DNA of 41,993 bases from Gemmatimonadales bacterium UBA1120 (GTDB lineage Bacteria > Gemmatimonadota > Gemmatimonadetes > Longimicrobiales > Gaopeijiaceae). The translations under genes were made by a program, and so were the position numbers. Below the pieces are notes generated by a model. The model saw only the letters and a list, made by a program, of their open reading frames with translations, ran no database searches and had not been told where the DNA came from. How positions within the stretch are numbered: position 1 is the first letter of the stretch; the number at the start of each line of letters is the position of its first letter. The stretch covers positions 18,285 through 60,277 of the forward strand of contig DCAZ01000110.1 of NCBI GenBank assembly GCA_002313925.1. The letters are read 5' to 3'. Positions 1-8,088 of this stretch are shown here, in pieces.

Positions 1-242
1 TTACTCGTAGCGTGGCGGTCAAGACTTAGCAAGGCGTCTTCGCGACCCATACCAATCCCGTCGTCACTGACGCGTATCTCACCCTTTCCGCCTCGTAACA
101 AGGAAACCTCAACCCTCGAGGCACGGGCATCGAGAGAGTTCTCGATCAATTCTTTAACTATAGACGCGGGTCGCTCAACGACCTCCCCTGCCGCGATTTG
201 ATTCGCGACCACATCAGTTAGCACGTTGATCCGTCTAGTCAT
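1..242 (-). CDS. mutL: DNA mismatch repair protein MutL, N-terminal part only (cut by window edge)
   Basis: Reading the minus strand from the ATG at 240-242 gives about 80 codons before the window ends, so only the N-terminal ATPase region is present. The translation begins MTRRINVLTDVVANQIAAGE and continues with VVERPASIVKELIENSLDA, the signature GHKL ATPase motif I of MutL, then DDGIGM (motif II, Mg-ATP binding) and LDRHATS. MutL couples MutS mismatch recognition to downstream strand incision and excision. A GGGAGAAG ribosome-binding site lies about 8 bases before the ATG. The gene follows tatD by 16 bases on the same strand and probably shares the secD-secF-tatD transcript. Family identity is close to certain. 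Whether the C-terminal endonuclease domain is present cannot be seen. Confidence 0.96.
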   Translation of the reverse strand, partial: MTRRINVLTDVVANQIAAGEVVERPASIVKELIENSLDARASRVEVSLLRGGKGEIRVSDDGIGMGREDALLSLDRHATS

Positions 243-258
243 CGTGAAGCTTCTCCCC

Positions 259-1029
259 CTACCGCACGCCGTAGAAGCGACAGGCGTTTTCACTCGTTAA
301 ACGCCCGATTTCAATGGGGTCAGACTTAAGGTGGTAAGCAACCGCCTCAGCTACGTATGGTACGTATGCGGGCTCATTCCGTTTCCCGCGTTGTGGTACA
401 GGAGCGAGATATGGAGAATCCGTCTCAATCAGTAATCGGTCTTTCGGAACAGCTCGAAGTAATTCCACAGCTTCGAAGCTCTTGAACGAAGCGATACCTG
501 AGAATGAGATGTACCAATTCGCTTCCAGAGCCTCCTGAAACGCGAGAGCCCCTCCAGTAAAGCAGTGCAGTACCCCGGATGTTCCAGGTGGCATAGATCT
601 CAGGGCTTCCGCTATATCGCCATCGGCGGCACGAGCGTGAACAACAACTGGGAGATTGAGTTCGGATCCAAGTGCAAGGTGTGCTGTAAAAAGCCGTCTT
701 TGGACATCCCTAGGAGCATTGTCGTAATAAAAATCGAGTCCGGTTTCTCCGATCGCTACTATTTTTTCTTGAGTAGAGGCCAGTTTTCGAATCCGCTCGA
801 TAACATCCTCTGGTGCTTCGCCTGCCTCATGAGGATGTACGCCCGCTGTTGACCATGCACCTGGCCGATCTTTTACGAGAGCAAGCGCTTCCTGAGCATC
901 CTCAAAATTCGAAGCAATGGTGACCCATCGGGTTACACCATTCTCTTGAGCCCGGAGAAGTGTCTCTTCTAAGTCTCCGCTAAAAGCAGCGGCAGTTAGG
1001 TGACAGTGACTGTCGAAGTACTCAGACAA
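259..1029 (-). CDS. tatD: TatD-family metal-dependent DNase
   Basis: This 256-residue protein is a TIM-barrel amidohydrolase-superfamily nuclease of the TatD/YcfH family, usually 250-270 residues. Metal ligands are visible in order: DSHCHL (residues 6-11), GETGLDFYYD with Glu95, His131, HCFTGG with His155, and ETDSPYLAP with Asp204. Family members act as metal-dependent deoxyribonucleases in the cytoplasm and have been linked to 3'-5' exonuclease activity in repair. The start is a TTG at 1027-1029 preceded by GAGGACG, which serves as the ribosome-binding site just after the secF stop at 1039. The gene sits between secF and mutL. The symbol is used at family level, because TatD and its paralogues (YcfH, YjjV) cannot be told apart here. 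Confidence 0.93.
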   Translation of the reverse strand: MSEYFDSHCHLTAAAFSGDLEETLLRAQENGVTRWVTIASNFEDAQEALALVKDRPGAWSTAGVHPHEAGEAPEDVIERIRKLASTQEKIVAIGETGLDFYYDNAPRDVQRRLFTAHLALGSELNLPVVVHARAADGDIAEALRSMPPGTSGVLHCFTGGALAFQEALEANWYISFSGIASFKSFEAVELLRAVPKDRLLIETDSPYLAPVPQRGKRNEPAYVPYVAEAVAYHLKSDPIEIGRLTSENACRFYGVR

Positions 1030-1038
1030 CGTCCTCGG

Positions 1039-1992
1039 TCACACCGTCGCAGGCTGCGGCCTCTTCTTCTCACCGACCTTTCCCAACCCCCAACGATTCT
1101 GGATTTCAATCAGCGCTGGAGAAGCAACGAAAATCGAGGAGTAGGTACCGATGATCACACCCAAAATAAGTACCACAGTGAAATCACGGATCACGGCACC
1201 GCCAAGAATAAAGAGCGCGAAGAGCACTGCCAGAGTCGTACCAGATGTGAGGATTGTACGCGGCAGAGTCTCATTGATCGATTGGTTGACTAGGTCAACT
1301 GGATTACGCTTCCGCGCGCCCTTCTTGTGCATGTTCTCACGAATGCGGTCAAAGACCACAATCGTGTCATTTAAAGAATACCCCAGGATAGTGAGGATCG
1401 CCGCGACGGTAGGTAATGCAATCTCGACTCGAAAAACGGCGAGAAAGCCGAGGGTGATCAGTATATCGTGCAGTGTAGCGATCACCGCTGCCATACCAAA
1501 GCGAAACTCGAAGCGGATGGCCAGATAAATGAGGGTAAGCAGGAATGAGAAGAGAATCGCATACAAAGCTTTCAATTGCAGTTCTCCCCCTACCTTAGCA
1601 CCGACCTGTTCAGTCCGGACCACCTCGAAGGCGTCCTCACCAAAAGCGGCCGCGAGTTGCGCTTCAATAGTATCAGCAACCGCACCTATTGATCCGTCCT
1701 CTGCTACAGGGGCCCGCACAACAAATTCGCTCTCTTCACCGAACCGTGTGATCGGCGGCGCATCTGCCCCACCGAGCGCATCACGAAGATCCCCAGCAGT
1801 GAGGTTCGCATCCACCTGAATTTGGATCAGTGATCCCCCTGTAAAGTCAACTCCATAGTTCTGCCAGCTTCCAATGTTCACAACATTTAAGGTCATGAAC
1901 ACAATGCCTACCCCTAGGACTATGCCGGAAACAACGTACGCCTTACGTCGAGCCTCGATGAAGCCGTAGTTCGCGTCCTTAAAGAGTCGCAT
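1039..1992 (-). CDS. secF: Protein translocase subunit SecF
   Basis: This 317-residue inner-membrane protein is an RND-like subunit that works with SecD to use the proton-motive force to complete export through SecYEG. The N-terminal membrane helix (about residues 17-38) is followed by the periplasmic P1 domain containing GVDFTGGS, a SecF hallmark. Five further helices lie in the second half, including TLHDILITLGFLAVF and ILTILGYSLNDTIVVFDRIRE, the conserved helix-4 region. The ATG at 1990-1992 has a strong AAGGAAAGG site upstream and lies 9 bases after the secD stop. Length and motif order match a complete gene. Confidence 0.97.
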   Translation of the reverse strand: MRLFKDANYGFIEARRKAYVVSGIVLGVGIVFMTLNVVNIGSWQNYGVDFTGGSLIQIQVDANLTAGDLRDALGGADAPPITRFGEESEFVVRAPVAEDGSIGAVADTIEAQLAAAFGEDAFEVVRTEQVGAKVGGELQLKALYAILFSFLLTLIYLAIRFEFRFGMAAVIATLHDILITLGFLAVFRVEIALPTVAAILTILGYSLNDTIVVFDRIRENMHKKGARKRNPVDLVNQSINETLPRTILTSGTTLAVLFALFILGGAVIRDFTVVLILGVIIGTYSSIFVASPALIEIQNRWGLGKVGEKKRPQPATV

Positions 1993-2001
1993 CGCCTTTC
2001 C

Positions 2002-3633
2002 TTAGACGCTAATCGGGTCAGACGCTTTCTTCCCCTGCAGATACAGGAGGAAGAAGGAGCGCGTAACAAACAGGGCGGAGAAGAACGATGCAACGATGCC
2101 GATTGAGAGCGTTACTGCAAAGCCACGGACAGGGCCAGTCCCGAATTGGAAGAGGATTAGCGCTGTGATAAGCGTGGTCATATTTGCATCCATGATGGCG
2201 GAAAATGCGTGCTGGAAACCCTCTTCTACCGCGGTCCTGGTTGCCCGACCGACAGCTAACTCCTCACGTATCCTCTCAAAGATTAGGACGTTGGCATCCA
2301 CGGCCATCCCAATCGAAAGGATTAGGCCGGCTATACCTGGAACCGTTAGCACCGCGCCTAAAGCTGCAAGACCACCAAGCACAAGTACGACGTACACCCC
2401 CAGAGCTCCCACAGCCAGGACCCCGGCGACCCGGTAATAAGTCATCATCACAAGCACGACCAAGGCAATCCCAAACATCCCGGCGATTTTCCCAGCGTCG
2501 ACAGAGTCTTGGCCCAGTGACGGCCCAACAGTTCTCTCTTCTATAATGTTGATCTTCGCAGGCAGCGCTCCAGCTCGTAGGACGAGCGCTAGATCGGAGG
2601 CTTCCTCAAGCGGTGTCCCAGAACCCATATCGATCTGACCACGGGCACCAATCCGGTCTCGGATAACAGGTGCACTCTGGACCGCACCATCGAGCACAAT
2701 GGCAAGATTATCCCCAATGTGCTGGCCCGTGAACTGCCCAAAAGTCCGCCCACCGGCGCGACTAAGTTCAAATTGGACCTGCGATTGATTGAACTGAGGA
2801 TCACGGCCCGCGGTTGCCGTTTCTAATCTATCTCCCGTTAGGAACGGGTCTTCCTCAAGTACCCATAAATATTTATAGGTACGGGCGCCCCGGCCCACGA
2901 GCTCCATGCCCCATTGCAGAGCTTGGTCACGAGGCAACGCGCGCTGTACCTCGTCCATAGCGAGGAATAATTCAACTGTCGGTATATCTTCAAGGGCGAT
3001 GAGGTACGTCCCTGGGATGTCGCCCATATTGAGCAGCGATGAGAATGGTTGGAAGCTATCGAGCTGGTCTTCTTCCTCTGGCGCCTCTTCGATGACTTCA
3101 GCGGTGTCAACTTGCTCTGCAGTCACTGTCGTGTCCCCACCACCAAACAGGAGATCTACAATCTCCGGTTGTTCCGAGGCGACCACGTCCCTTCCCAGAG
3201 CTCTAATCGAATCGATCCCGAGTGCCGCCACTACGCTTCGGTCGATTCTGCTCAACGCAGCCGTCATGTCGGTCACCGGCAAAACGAGTTTGAATTCGAG
3301 GAACGCGTTTCGCTGAACGATCTCTTTCGCACGATCTTGATCATCGATCCCGGCGAGTTCAACAATTAGCCGCTCACCCCCAACCTTCTGGATAAGCGGT
3401 TCCTCCACACCAAATTCGTCGATGCGCGTCCGAATGATACGATCGACCCTATCGATCATGTCGGCCTTAGCCTCAACCGTCATGGTTCCCTCAGGGTCGT
3501 CGACCTCCAGCACCAAGTGCATACCACCCTGGAGATCAAGCCCGAGCTTAAGGCCGTTACTATATAGCTGCCAGCCAAATATCGCGGTTATTACAATAAT
3601 CGTGATAAGCCGGCTTCGTGGCGTCTTGAACAT
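2002..3633 (-). CDS. secD: Protein translocase subunit SecD
   Basis: This 543-residue inner-membrane partner of SecF has an N-terminal helix (residues about 8-26), then LGLDLQGGMHLVLEV, the SecD P1 signature, a large periplasmic head, and a six-helix C-terminal bundle with VPGIAGLILSIGMAVDANVL and FERIREEL. Between the P1 base and head, about residues 160-200, is an acidic low-complexity stretch rich in Glu and Asp (VIEEAPEEEDQLD), which looks like a lineage-specific insertion. The gene is the first of the secD-secF-tatD-mutL cluster. No yajC gene precedes it, unlike many bacteria. The ATG at 3631-3633 lacks a clear ribosome-binding site, and two hairpins occupy the leader just upstream. Confidence 0.97.
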   Translation of the reverse strand: MFKTPRSRLITIIVITAIFGWQLYSNGLKLGLDLQGGMHLVLEVDDPEGTMTVEAKADMIDRVDRIIRTRIDEFGVEEPLIQKVGGERLIVELAGIDDQDRAKEIVQRNAFLEFKLVLPVTDMTAALSRIDRSVVAALGIDSIRALGRDVVASEQPEIVDLLFGGGDTTVTAEQVDTAEVIEEAPEEEDQLDSFQPFSSLLNMGDIPGTYLIALEDIPTVELFLAMDEVQRALPRDQALQWGMELVGRGARTYKYLWVLEEDPFLTGDRLETATAGRDPQFNQSQVQFELSRAGGRTFGQFTGQHIGDNLAIVLDGAVQSAPVIRDRIGARGQIDMGSGTPLEEASDLALVLRAGALPAKINIIEERTVGPSLGQDSVDAGKIAGMFGIALVVLVMMTYYRVAGVLAVGALGVYVVLVLGGLAALGAVLTVPGIAGLILSIGMAVDANVLIFERIREELAVGRATRTAVEEGFQHAFSAIMDANMTTLITALILFQFGTGPVRGFAVTLSIGIVASFFSALFVTRSFFLLYLQGKKASDPISV

Positions 3634-3652
3634 GCATTACCGCGGGCTCAAG

Positions 3653-3693
3653 AAAATGGCCCCTCATGGGGCCTTTGCGGTCAGTCTGACCGC
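3653..3693 (-). promoter_or_regulatory. Two tandem hairpins in the secD leader, the inner one terminator-like
   Basis: Two perfect inverted repeats lie 20 to 60 bases upstream of the secD start. The first in the transcript (3677-3693) has 7-base arms GCGGTCA/TGACCGC around a 3-base loop. The second (3658-3673) has 6-base arms GGCCCC/GGGGCC around a 4-base loop and is followed on the minus strand by A then TTTT (3653-3656). Seen directly: the arms and the T run. Inferred: a weak terminator or attenuator ahead of secD, since no minus-strand gene upstream could need a terminator here. The short T run makes efficient termination uncertain. Confidence 0.45.
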
Positions 3694-3859
3694 GTCTAGA
3701 CGAGCCGTAAAGCTGCCGATGGTGTCCGAATGTGTCAATCGGAGCTGAGGTGCCCTCTTCCCCGGAAAATGCAAAGTCAGGAACGGGAACGAAGCCATCT
3801 AATCCTCTGCGACCCAATAGTCCCTCGTAGGAACCTCTCTAAATTCACCCTTATCCAAG

Positions 3860-3886
3860 AGATCTGTGGAGTCACTGTACAGATCT
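3860..3886 (+). promoter_or_regulatory. Perfect 8-base inverted repeat, operator candidate
   Basis: Arms AGATCTGT (3860-3867) and ACAGATCT (3879-3886) are exact reverse complements separated by 11 bases, one DNA turn centre to centre plus a little. The spacing and symmetry suit a dimeric transcription factor. It lies about 25 bases upstream of the AT-rich promoter-like tract and about 180 bases upstream of the deacylase start. The regulator is unknown. Confidence 0.4.
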
Positions 3887-3909
3887 TAACTTATTATATA
3901 TCAATAGTT

Positions 3910-3934
3910 TATACATTTGTATATACAGTATATT
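3910..3934 (+). promoter_or_regulatory. Nested AT-rich palindromes with a promoter-like -10
   Basis: TATACA-TT-TGTATA (3910-3923) is a perfect inverted repeat that overlaps a second, ATATAC-A-GTATAT (3921-3933). A -10-like TATATT is at 3929-3934, with only a weak -35 (around 3906-3912). Overlap of a -10 with a dimer-type palindrome is the usual arrangement for repression. The downstream gene is the deacylase at 4069. Assignment as a promoter is inference from composition and position. Confidence 0.4.
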
Positions 3935-4068
3935 CTTATGTCTATGATATGCCATCCCCCTCAATGTTTTTCAGAGATCGGATACCAGGCACCCAGAATA
4001 ACATGAGGGTAGCGGGGCACTGCTTGAGACGACACCTTGGGCATTCAACGCACTCATGGAGGAAAGTG

Positions 4069-5670
4069 ATGCGGTTCGCCGTACTAGTGTTGGTTTTCGC
4101 TAATCCAGTCCTCTTCCACCCATCCCTCGCATTAGGGCAAGCGAACACGAACGACTGGGACCTACTCATTCGCAGTGGCACTGTGATAGATGGTAGTGGG
4201 GGACCTGCTTTCCGAGCTGACGTGGCAATTCAAGGGGACCGGATCGTAGCGGTATCAGAAGCCAGCTTGGATCCGGATCGCGCTAGTCATGTTATCGATG
4301 CTACCGGCATGGTTGTCAGCCCAGGATTTGTTGACCTCCACGCACACCTTGATCCTCTTCTCCGCCTGCCAGGCTCAGAAAGTCATGTGAGGCAAGGAGT
4401 GACAACCGCACTGGGTGGTCCGGACGGTGGTGGCCCCTGGCCCTTCGAGGCACATCTAGAGGCGCTAGAAAAGATTTCGGTAGGAATGAACGTTGGATTC
4501 CTAGTCGGGCACAATACAGTACGACGGACTGTCATGGGACTCGAAAACCGTGCTCCAACCCCACCTGAACTGGACCGCATGAAGGGTATGGTAGCAAAGG
4601 CAATGGAAGAGGGCGCCTGGGGTATTTCGACCGGACTGAAGTACCTACCTGGGGCATTCTCAGAACTTGAAGAGGTAATCGCGCTTGCGGAGGTCGCAGG
4701 TCGAGAGGGAGGGTTTTACACCTCACATCTTAGGGAAGAAGGACTCGGACTTCTGGACGGTGTTGGCGAAGCACTCGAAATCGGGAAGCGCGCACAGCTA
4801 CCGATCGTGCTTACTCACCATAAGGTGGTCGGACAACCAATGTGGGGGTCATCGACCCGCACGCTCGCTATGGTTGACTCTGCCAGGGAAGCCGGCACCG
4901 ATGCGATGATCGATCAATACCCTTATACCGCTAGCTATACGGGAATCGGAATCCTTATTCCAGCTTGGGCAATGGCGGGAGGAGATGCGGCCCTCCTAGC
5001 TCGAATGAATGACCCAACCTTAGCCGACAGCATTCTCAACGGCATTGCGTTCAATATCATAAACGATCGCGGTGGCAACGACTTACGTCGTGTACAATTT
5101 GCTCTCGTAGGCTGGGATAGAACTCTAGAAGGGAAAACACTGCATGATTGGGCTCTGAGGGAGGGTCTGCCTTCCACGCCAGAGACTGGAGCCAGACTCG
5201 TCATTGAAGCAGTACGCCGAGGAGGAGCGAGTGCGATTTTTCATGCAATGAGTGAAGAAGATGTGGAGCGAATCATGGCCCACCCCTTCACGATGATCGC
5301 GTCCGATGGCCGTCTCACTCAACCTGGTGAAGGCCATCCACATCCGCGGTGGTATGGTACTTTTCCTCGAGTTTTAGGTCATTATGCACGTGATAAGAAG
5401 ATCATCTCGATGGTCGAAGCGGTTCGGAAAATGACCGCCTTACCGGCGGAACGGCTTGGTCTCAACATGCGCGGTCAAATCCAAGAGGGATGGTTTGCAG
5501 ATGTGGTCGTGTTCAATCCAGTAATCGTTGAGGACCAAGCAACATTCGAGCAACCTCATCAGTATCCGGTAGGAATCGACTGGGTGATTATCAACGGGCA
5601 AATCACGGTCGAAGAGAGTTCATTCAGAGACGTCCGAGCAGGCCTAGTTCTCAGGCGACATCTAAACTGA
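4069..5670 (+). CDS. Exported N-acyl-D-amino-acid deacylase (amidohydrolase family)
   Basis: This 533-residue protein starts at an ATG with GGAGGA five bases upstream. The open frame runs further 5', but the upstream part is AT-rich and unlike protein. Residues 1-24 form a signal peptide ending near ALGQ, so the enzyme is likely periplasmic. Amidohydrolase features follow: DLLIRSGTVIDGSGG (31-45), VSPGFVDLHAHLD with the metal-binding HxH at residues 91-93, YTSHLREEG, LTHHK, and IASDGRLTQPGEGHPHPRWY. The C-terminal pattern TALPAERLGL is typical of D-aminoacylases. The likely reaction is hydrolysis of N-acyl-D-amino acids or related N-acyl/peptide substrates. Exact substrate is inferred. Its 3' end overlaps the convergent DinB-like gene by 9 bases. 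Confidence 0.85.
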   Translation: MRFAVLVLVFANPVLFHPSLALGQANTNDWDLLIRSGTVIDGSGGPAFRADVAIQGDRIVAVSEASLDPDRASHVIDATGMVVSPGFVDLHAHLDPLLRLPGSESHVRQGVTTALGGPDGGGPWPFEAHLEALEKISVGMNVGFLVGHNTVRRTVMGLENRAPTPPELDRMKGMVAKAMEEGAWGISTGLKYLPGAFSELEEVIALAEVAGREGGFYTSHLREEGLGLLDGVGEALEIGKRAQLPIVLTHHKVVGQPMWGSSTRTLAMVDSAREAGTDAMIDQYPYTASYTGIGILIPAWAMAGGDAALLARMNDPTLADSILNGIAFNIINDRGGNDLRRVQFALVGWDRTLEGKTLHDWALREGLPSTPETGARLVIEAVRRGGASAIFHAMSEEDVERIMAHPFTMIASDGRLTQPGEGHPHPRWYGTFPRVLGHYARDKKIISMVEAVRKMTALPAERLGLNMRGQIQEGWFADVVVFNPVIVEDQATFEQPHQYPVGIDWVIINGQITVEESSFRDVRAGLVLRRHLN

Positions 5671-6135
5671 CTCTGTCTGGCCTCCATCCCCAAGCCTGTG
5701 ATAGTAGATCTGACCGAGATGCCAACCCAAATGCCAAATCAAGTGTAGCAGGAAGGCACGCGAGCAAATCCTTCCCATCCGCTCCGGTGCTTTCGCTGGA
5801 TAGATCTCGTCTAGTATTGAATCGTCTAGAGTCTCAAGTACGCCGGTAACGGTCATCTTACATGCACGGACACGCTCAATGAGTTCAATCCGGGTGACGC
5901 GCTCAGAGAATTCAACCCCACGATCCCTGATGTAACCGGACTTTCCGAGACCCTCCACTATGTAATGCATCAAGTTGCCACACACATGTAGTGCGAGGTT
6001 GCCTGCAGAGTTCTTCTGATTCCCTGAAACGGCCCACAATTTTGACTCATTCGAGTACTGCCCTATCTCACCTTCAAGTCGGTCTAATTCACGACCAAAG
6101 AGGGCTGCAAAATCCCTACATTCCTGACTACTCAT
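5662..6135 (-). CDS. DinB-like / DUF1572-type four-helix protein
   Basis: This protein of about 157 residues belongs by eye to the DinB/YfiT-like metalloenzyme superfamily of four-helix bundles. The histidine-rich pattern HLIWHLGWHLGQIYYHR near the C terminus and HVCGNLMHY in the first half supply the expected metal-site histidines. Many relatives are thiol-dependent transferases or are uncharacterised, so no substrate is assigned. I chose the ATG at 6133-6135 (MSSQECRDF). A TTG 15 bases upstream would add five residues. The 3' end overlaps the convergent deacylase gene by 9 bases. The gene appears monocistronic and is divergent from murB. Confidence 0.75.
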   Translation of the reverse strand: MSSQECRDFAALFGRELDRLEGEIGQYSNESKLWAVSGNQKNSAGNLALHVCGNLMHYIVEGLGKSGYIRDRGVEFSERVTRIELIERVRACKMTVTGVLETLDDSILDEIYPAKAPERMGRICSRAFLLHLIWHLGWHLGQIYYHRLGDGGQTESV

Positions 6136-6281
6136 ACATTCTGGCCCCAAACTTGTATCGGTGTCACTCTGAAGACCGGCAAGCTACCAGTCCCTCAAAA
6201 CCACGGCTATCTTTGAGGTGCACTGACATACCCTTCGCCGGATGCTGACCACAGTTTGTATCCTGAAAAGGTCTACCCAGT

Positions 6282-7229
6282 ATGACGTCGAGCCTCGATT
6301 TCCTTAAGGCCCTCCGTGGGACACTGAGTGAAGAACGCCTAGAACTGGGTGTACCACTCGCCCCTCTGACGACCTTCAGGATCGGGGGACCAGCAGACCT
6401 CCTATACCGAGCACGTACTCCTAGTGAGTTGGCTGAGGCCGTGCTTGCAGCAAAAGCAGCAGGAGTGCCCTACTTCCTGCTGGGGCGGGGGGCGAACATC
6501 CTATTTGGTGACAAGGGATTCCGCGGCTTAGTCATCCGAAGCGAGGTCGGGGGAATAGAGTTTCTCGACGACGTCACTGTTAAGGCAGGTGCAGGTGTAG
6601 AAACATTTCCGGACCTAATTGATGCCACTGTAGCCCGAAATCTCGGCGGCCTCCACCATTTCGTCGGGATTCCGAGTACTGTAGGCGGCGCACTCTGGCA
6701 AAATCTTCATTTCCTCTCCCCTGCACCGAAGCGTGAGCGCACTCTGTTCATCGAAGAAGTCTTGGAGTCGGCAGAAGTCCTCACGGAAGAAGGCGAACGC
6801 AAAACAGTGAGTGTTGACTATTTCGAATTCGGTTACGATGAGAGTATCCTGCAAACCAAAAGCGACATCGTATTGTCAGCGACGTTCCGGCTAGAGGTCA
6901 CTCCACTTGATGACCTCAGGCGCGTCATGCGTGAAAACCTTGAATGGCGTGACACAAGCCATCCTGATCTTTGGCTTTACCCTTGTGTTGGTTCAATCTT
7001 CCGGAAAATTGATGGCATCGGAGCTGGTCGACTAATCGACGAATGTGGACTTAAGGGGCAAACTCACGGGGCCGCTGGGATTTTTCATAAACACGCAAAT
7101 ATTATCGTGAACCTTGGTGGCGCTACGGCTAACGAAGTCTGCTATCTGATTAATCTGGCACGAGACACTGTCGCTCGTGAAACCGGCCACGAATTGATCC
7201 AAGAAATCACTTTTGTAGGTGACTTCTAG
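6282..7229 (+). CDS. murB: UDP-N-acetylenolpyruvoylglucosamine reductase MurB
   Basis: This 315-residue cytoplasmic flavoenzyme reduces UDP-GlcNAc-enolpyruvate to UDP-MurNAc with NADPH, the second committed step of peptidoglycan synthesis. Visible signatures are LTTFRIGGPADLLYRA near residue 28, LGRGANILFGDKGFRGLVI (FAD-binding), IPSTVGGALWQN, the serine of PCVGSIFRKI that acts as proton donor in the family, and the C-terminal Glu in HELIQEITFVG. AAAAGG lies about 9 bases before the ATG. It stands apart from any mur/fts cluster, so it is not in the usual division-and-wall operon. Confidence 0.95.
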   Translation: MTSSLDFLKALRGTLSEERLELGVPLAPLTTFRIGGPADLLYRARTPSELAEAVLAAKAAGVPYFLLGRGANILFGDKGFRGLVIRSEVGGIEFLDDVTVKAGAGVETFPDLIDATVARNLGGLHHFVGIPSTVGGALWQNLHFLSPAPKRERTLFIEEVLESAEVLTEEGERKTVSVDYFEFGYDESILQTKSDIVLSATFRLEVTPLDDLRRVMRENLEWRDTSHPDLWLYPCVGSIFRKIDGIGAGRLIDECGLKGQTHGAAGIFHKHANIIVNLGGATANEVCYLINLARDTVARETGHELIQEITFVGDF

Positions 7230-7297
7230 TCTCTGCCCATATCAAAGAGTTCCACCCGTTCTTTGCCCCAGTCCCACGTCGAAGCTATCGAGATATA

Positions 7298-7957
7298 CTA
7301 GGACTGGGTCGCAAGTTGGCTCAGGGGCTGCGGATCAATCTCATGCCCACCTGAATAAACGAGAACCTGATAAGTAATCCCGGCACTCCGGAGTCGCTCT
7401 TCTTCTTTCATTTTAGATTCTTCATCGAGAGCGGGGTCATCATCGCCCCTGACAATGATGAGTTCGATATCCTTAAGGGCGCTACTCGCTCGCTCCATGT
7501 CTAAATCTGGAGGGAGATAATCTCCCCACAAAATCAACCGATCTGGTTGAACCCTACCGAGAACAACCCATCGCGCAGCAGTAGCAACACCCTGAGAGAA
7601 ACCAAGCACGGTTGTGGAACGGACAGGACCGATATCTTCCACGACAATATCTAGGTAACGCACGTAGTCCTGGATCTCAAACTCCCGATCTTCACGGGTC
7701 ATCCAAGTGGCACCAACGATGGACTCGGGCCCGTGGCGCCCTGGTTCTGAGCCTACATAGAACCGATTTAGAGCCTCTGGGGCCACAACCATTCTCGAAT
7801 CATTCGCTAAAGTTGTGAAACGCCTCAGGAATCTAGCAGCTGTTTGTCTATATCCGTGAAGTACGTACCAAAGCTCCCCTTCCTGGTCGCAGTGTCCCAC
7901 CCGGTAGTACCGTGCTGTGCGGGTCACCTCTAAGTGGTGCTCAGTCACCTCTGTCAT
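7298..7957 (-). CDS. Alpha/beta hydrolase, phospholipase/carboxylesterase type
   Basis: This 219-residue protein lacks a signal peptide and shows a YpfH/lysophospholipase-like serine hydrolase layout: YVLHGYRQTAARFLRRF (oxyanion-hole region, about 32-48), the nucleophile elbow GFSQG (about residues 119-123), an acidic residue after IIVRGDDDPALD, and the catalytic His in SGGHEIDP near the C terminus. Family members cleave short acyl esters or thioesters. The substrate is not predictable. An 8-base inverted repeat, CCCAGTCC at 7267-7274 with GGACTGGG at 7301-7308, spans its stop codon and may form a hairpin between this gene and murB. Confidence 0.82.
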   Translation of the reverse strand: MTEVTEHHLEVTRTARYYRVGHCDQEGELWYVLHGYRQTAARFLRRFTTLANDSRMVVAPEALNRFYVGSEPGRHGPESIVGATWMTREDREFEIQDYVRYLDIVVEDIGPVRSTTVLGFSQGVATAARWVVLGRVQPDRLILWGDYLPPDLDMERASSALKDIELIIVRGDDDPALDEESKMKEEERLRSAGITYQVLVYSGGHEIDPQPLSQLATQS

Positions 7958-8088
7958 ACTAGCCCCTATAGGTCAACAGCTTCGTTATCACAATCAACTA
8001 ATACGCTCATCTTCAGTCCACGCGTTGCCGAACCGATGCTTACCCCCGAAGATAAGCGCCTTCTCTGAGAACCTTAACTCTCCACTGG

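Larger units (their letters stand above)
3694..4068. other. Long intergenic region between divergent secD and the deacylase gene
   Basis: Including the secD leader hairpins, the gap between the secD start and the deacylase start is 435 bases, the longest gene-free stretch in the window. Small reading frames exist on both strands, but none has a ribosome-binding site with recognisable protein content. The left part has ordinary composition. From about 3887 to 3955 it becomes strikingly AT-rich with nested palindromes, and the last 60 bases before the ATG at 4069 look like a leader ending in GGAGGA at 4058-4063. Confidence 0.7.

Noticed and set aside
2096..2546. Plus-strand frames opposite secD and secF
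   Set aside because: They are antisense to highly conserved protein blocks and have the arginine/serine/proline composition typical of shadow frames.
3560..3817. Minus-strand 85-codon frame overlapping the secD start, considered as a yajC-like gene
   Set aside because: It has no hydrophobic helix and no YajC resemblance, and it overlaps the conserved secD N terminus.
3887..3955. AT-rich tract as a mobile-element scar or replication origin
   Set aside because: No target-site duplication, transposase remnant, DnaA-box series or attachment site is visible nearby. A promoter is simpler.
3730..4068. Open frame extending the deacylase upstream by 113 codons
   Set aside because: The upstream part is AT-rich, contains palindromes and no ribosome-binding site, while the ATG at 4069 has GGAGGA five bases before it and is followed by a good signal peptide.
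7243..7265. CAAAGA/TCTTTG hairpin after murB as a terminator
   Set aside because: Only 6 AT-rich pairs with an 11-base loop and no T run on either strand.
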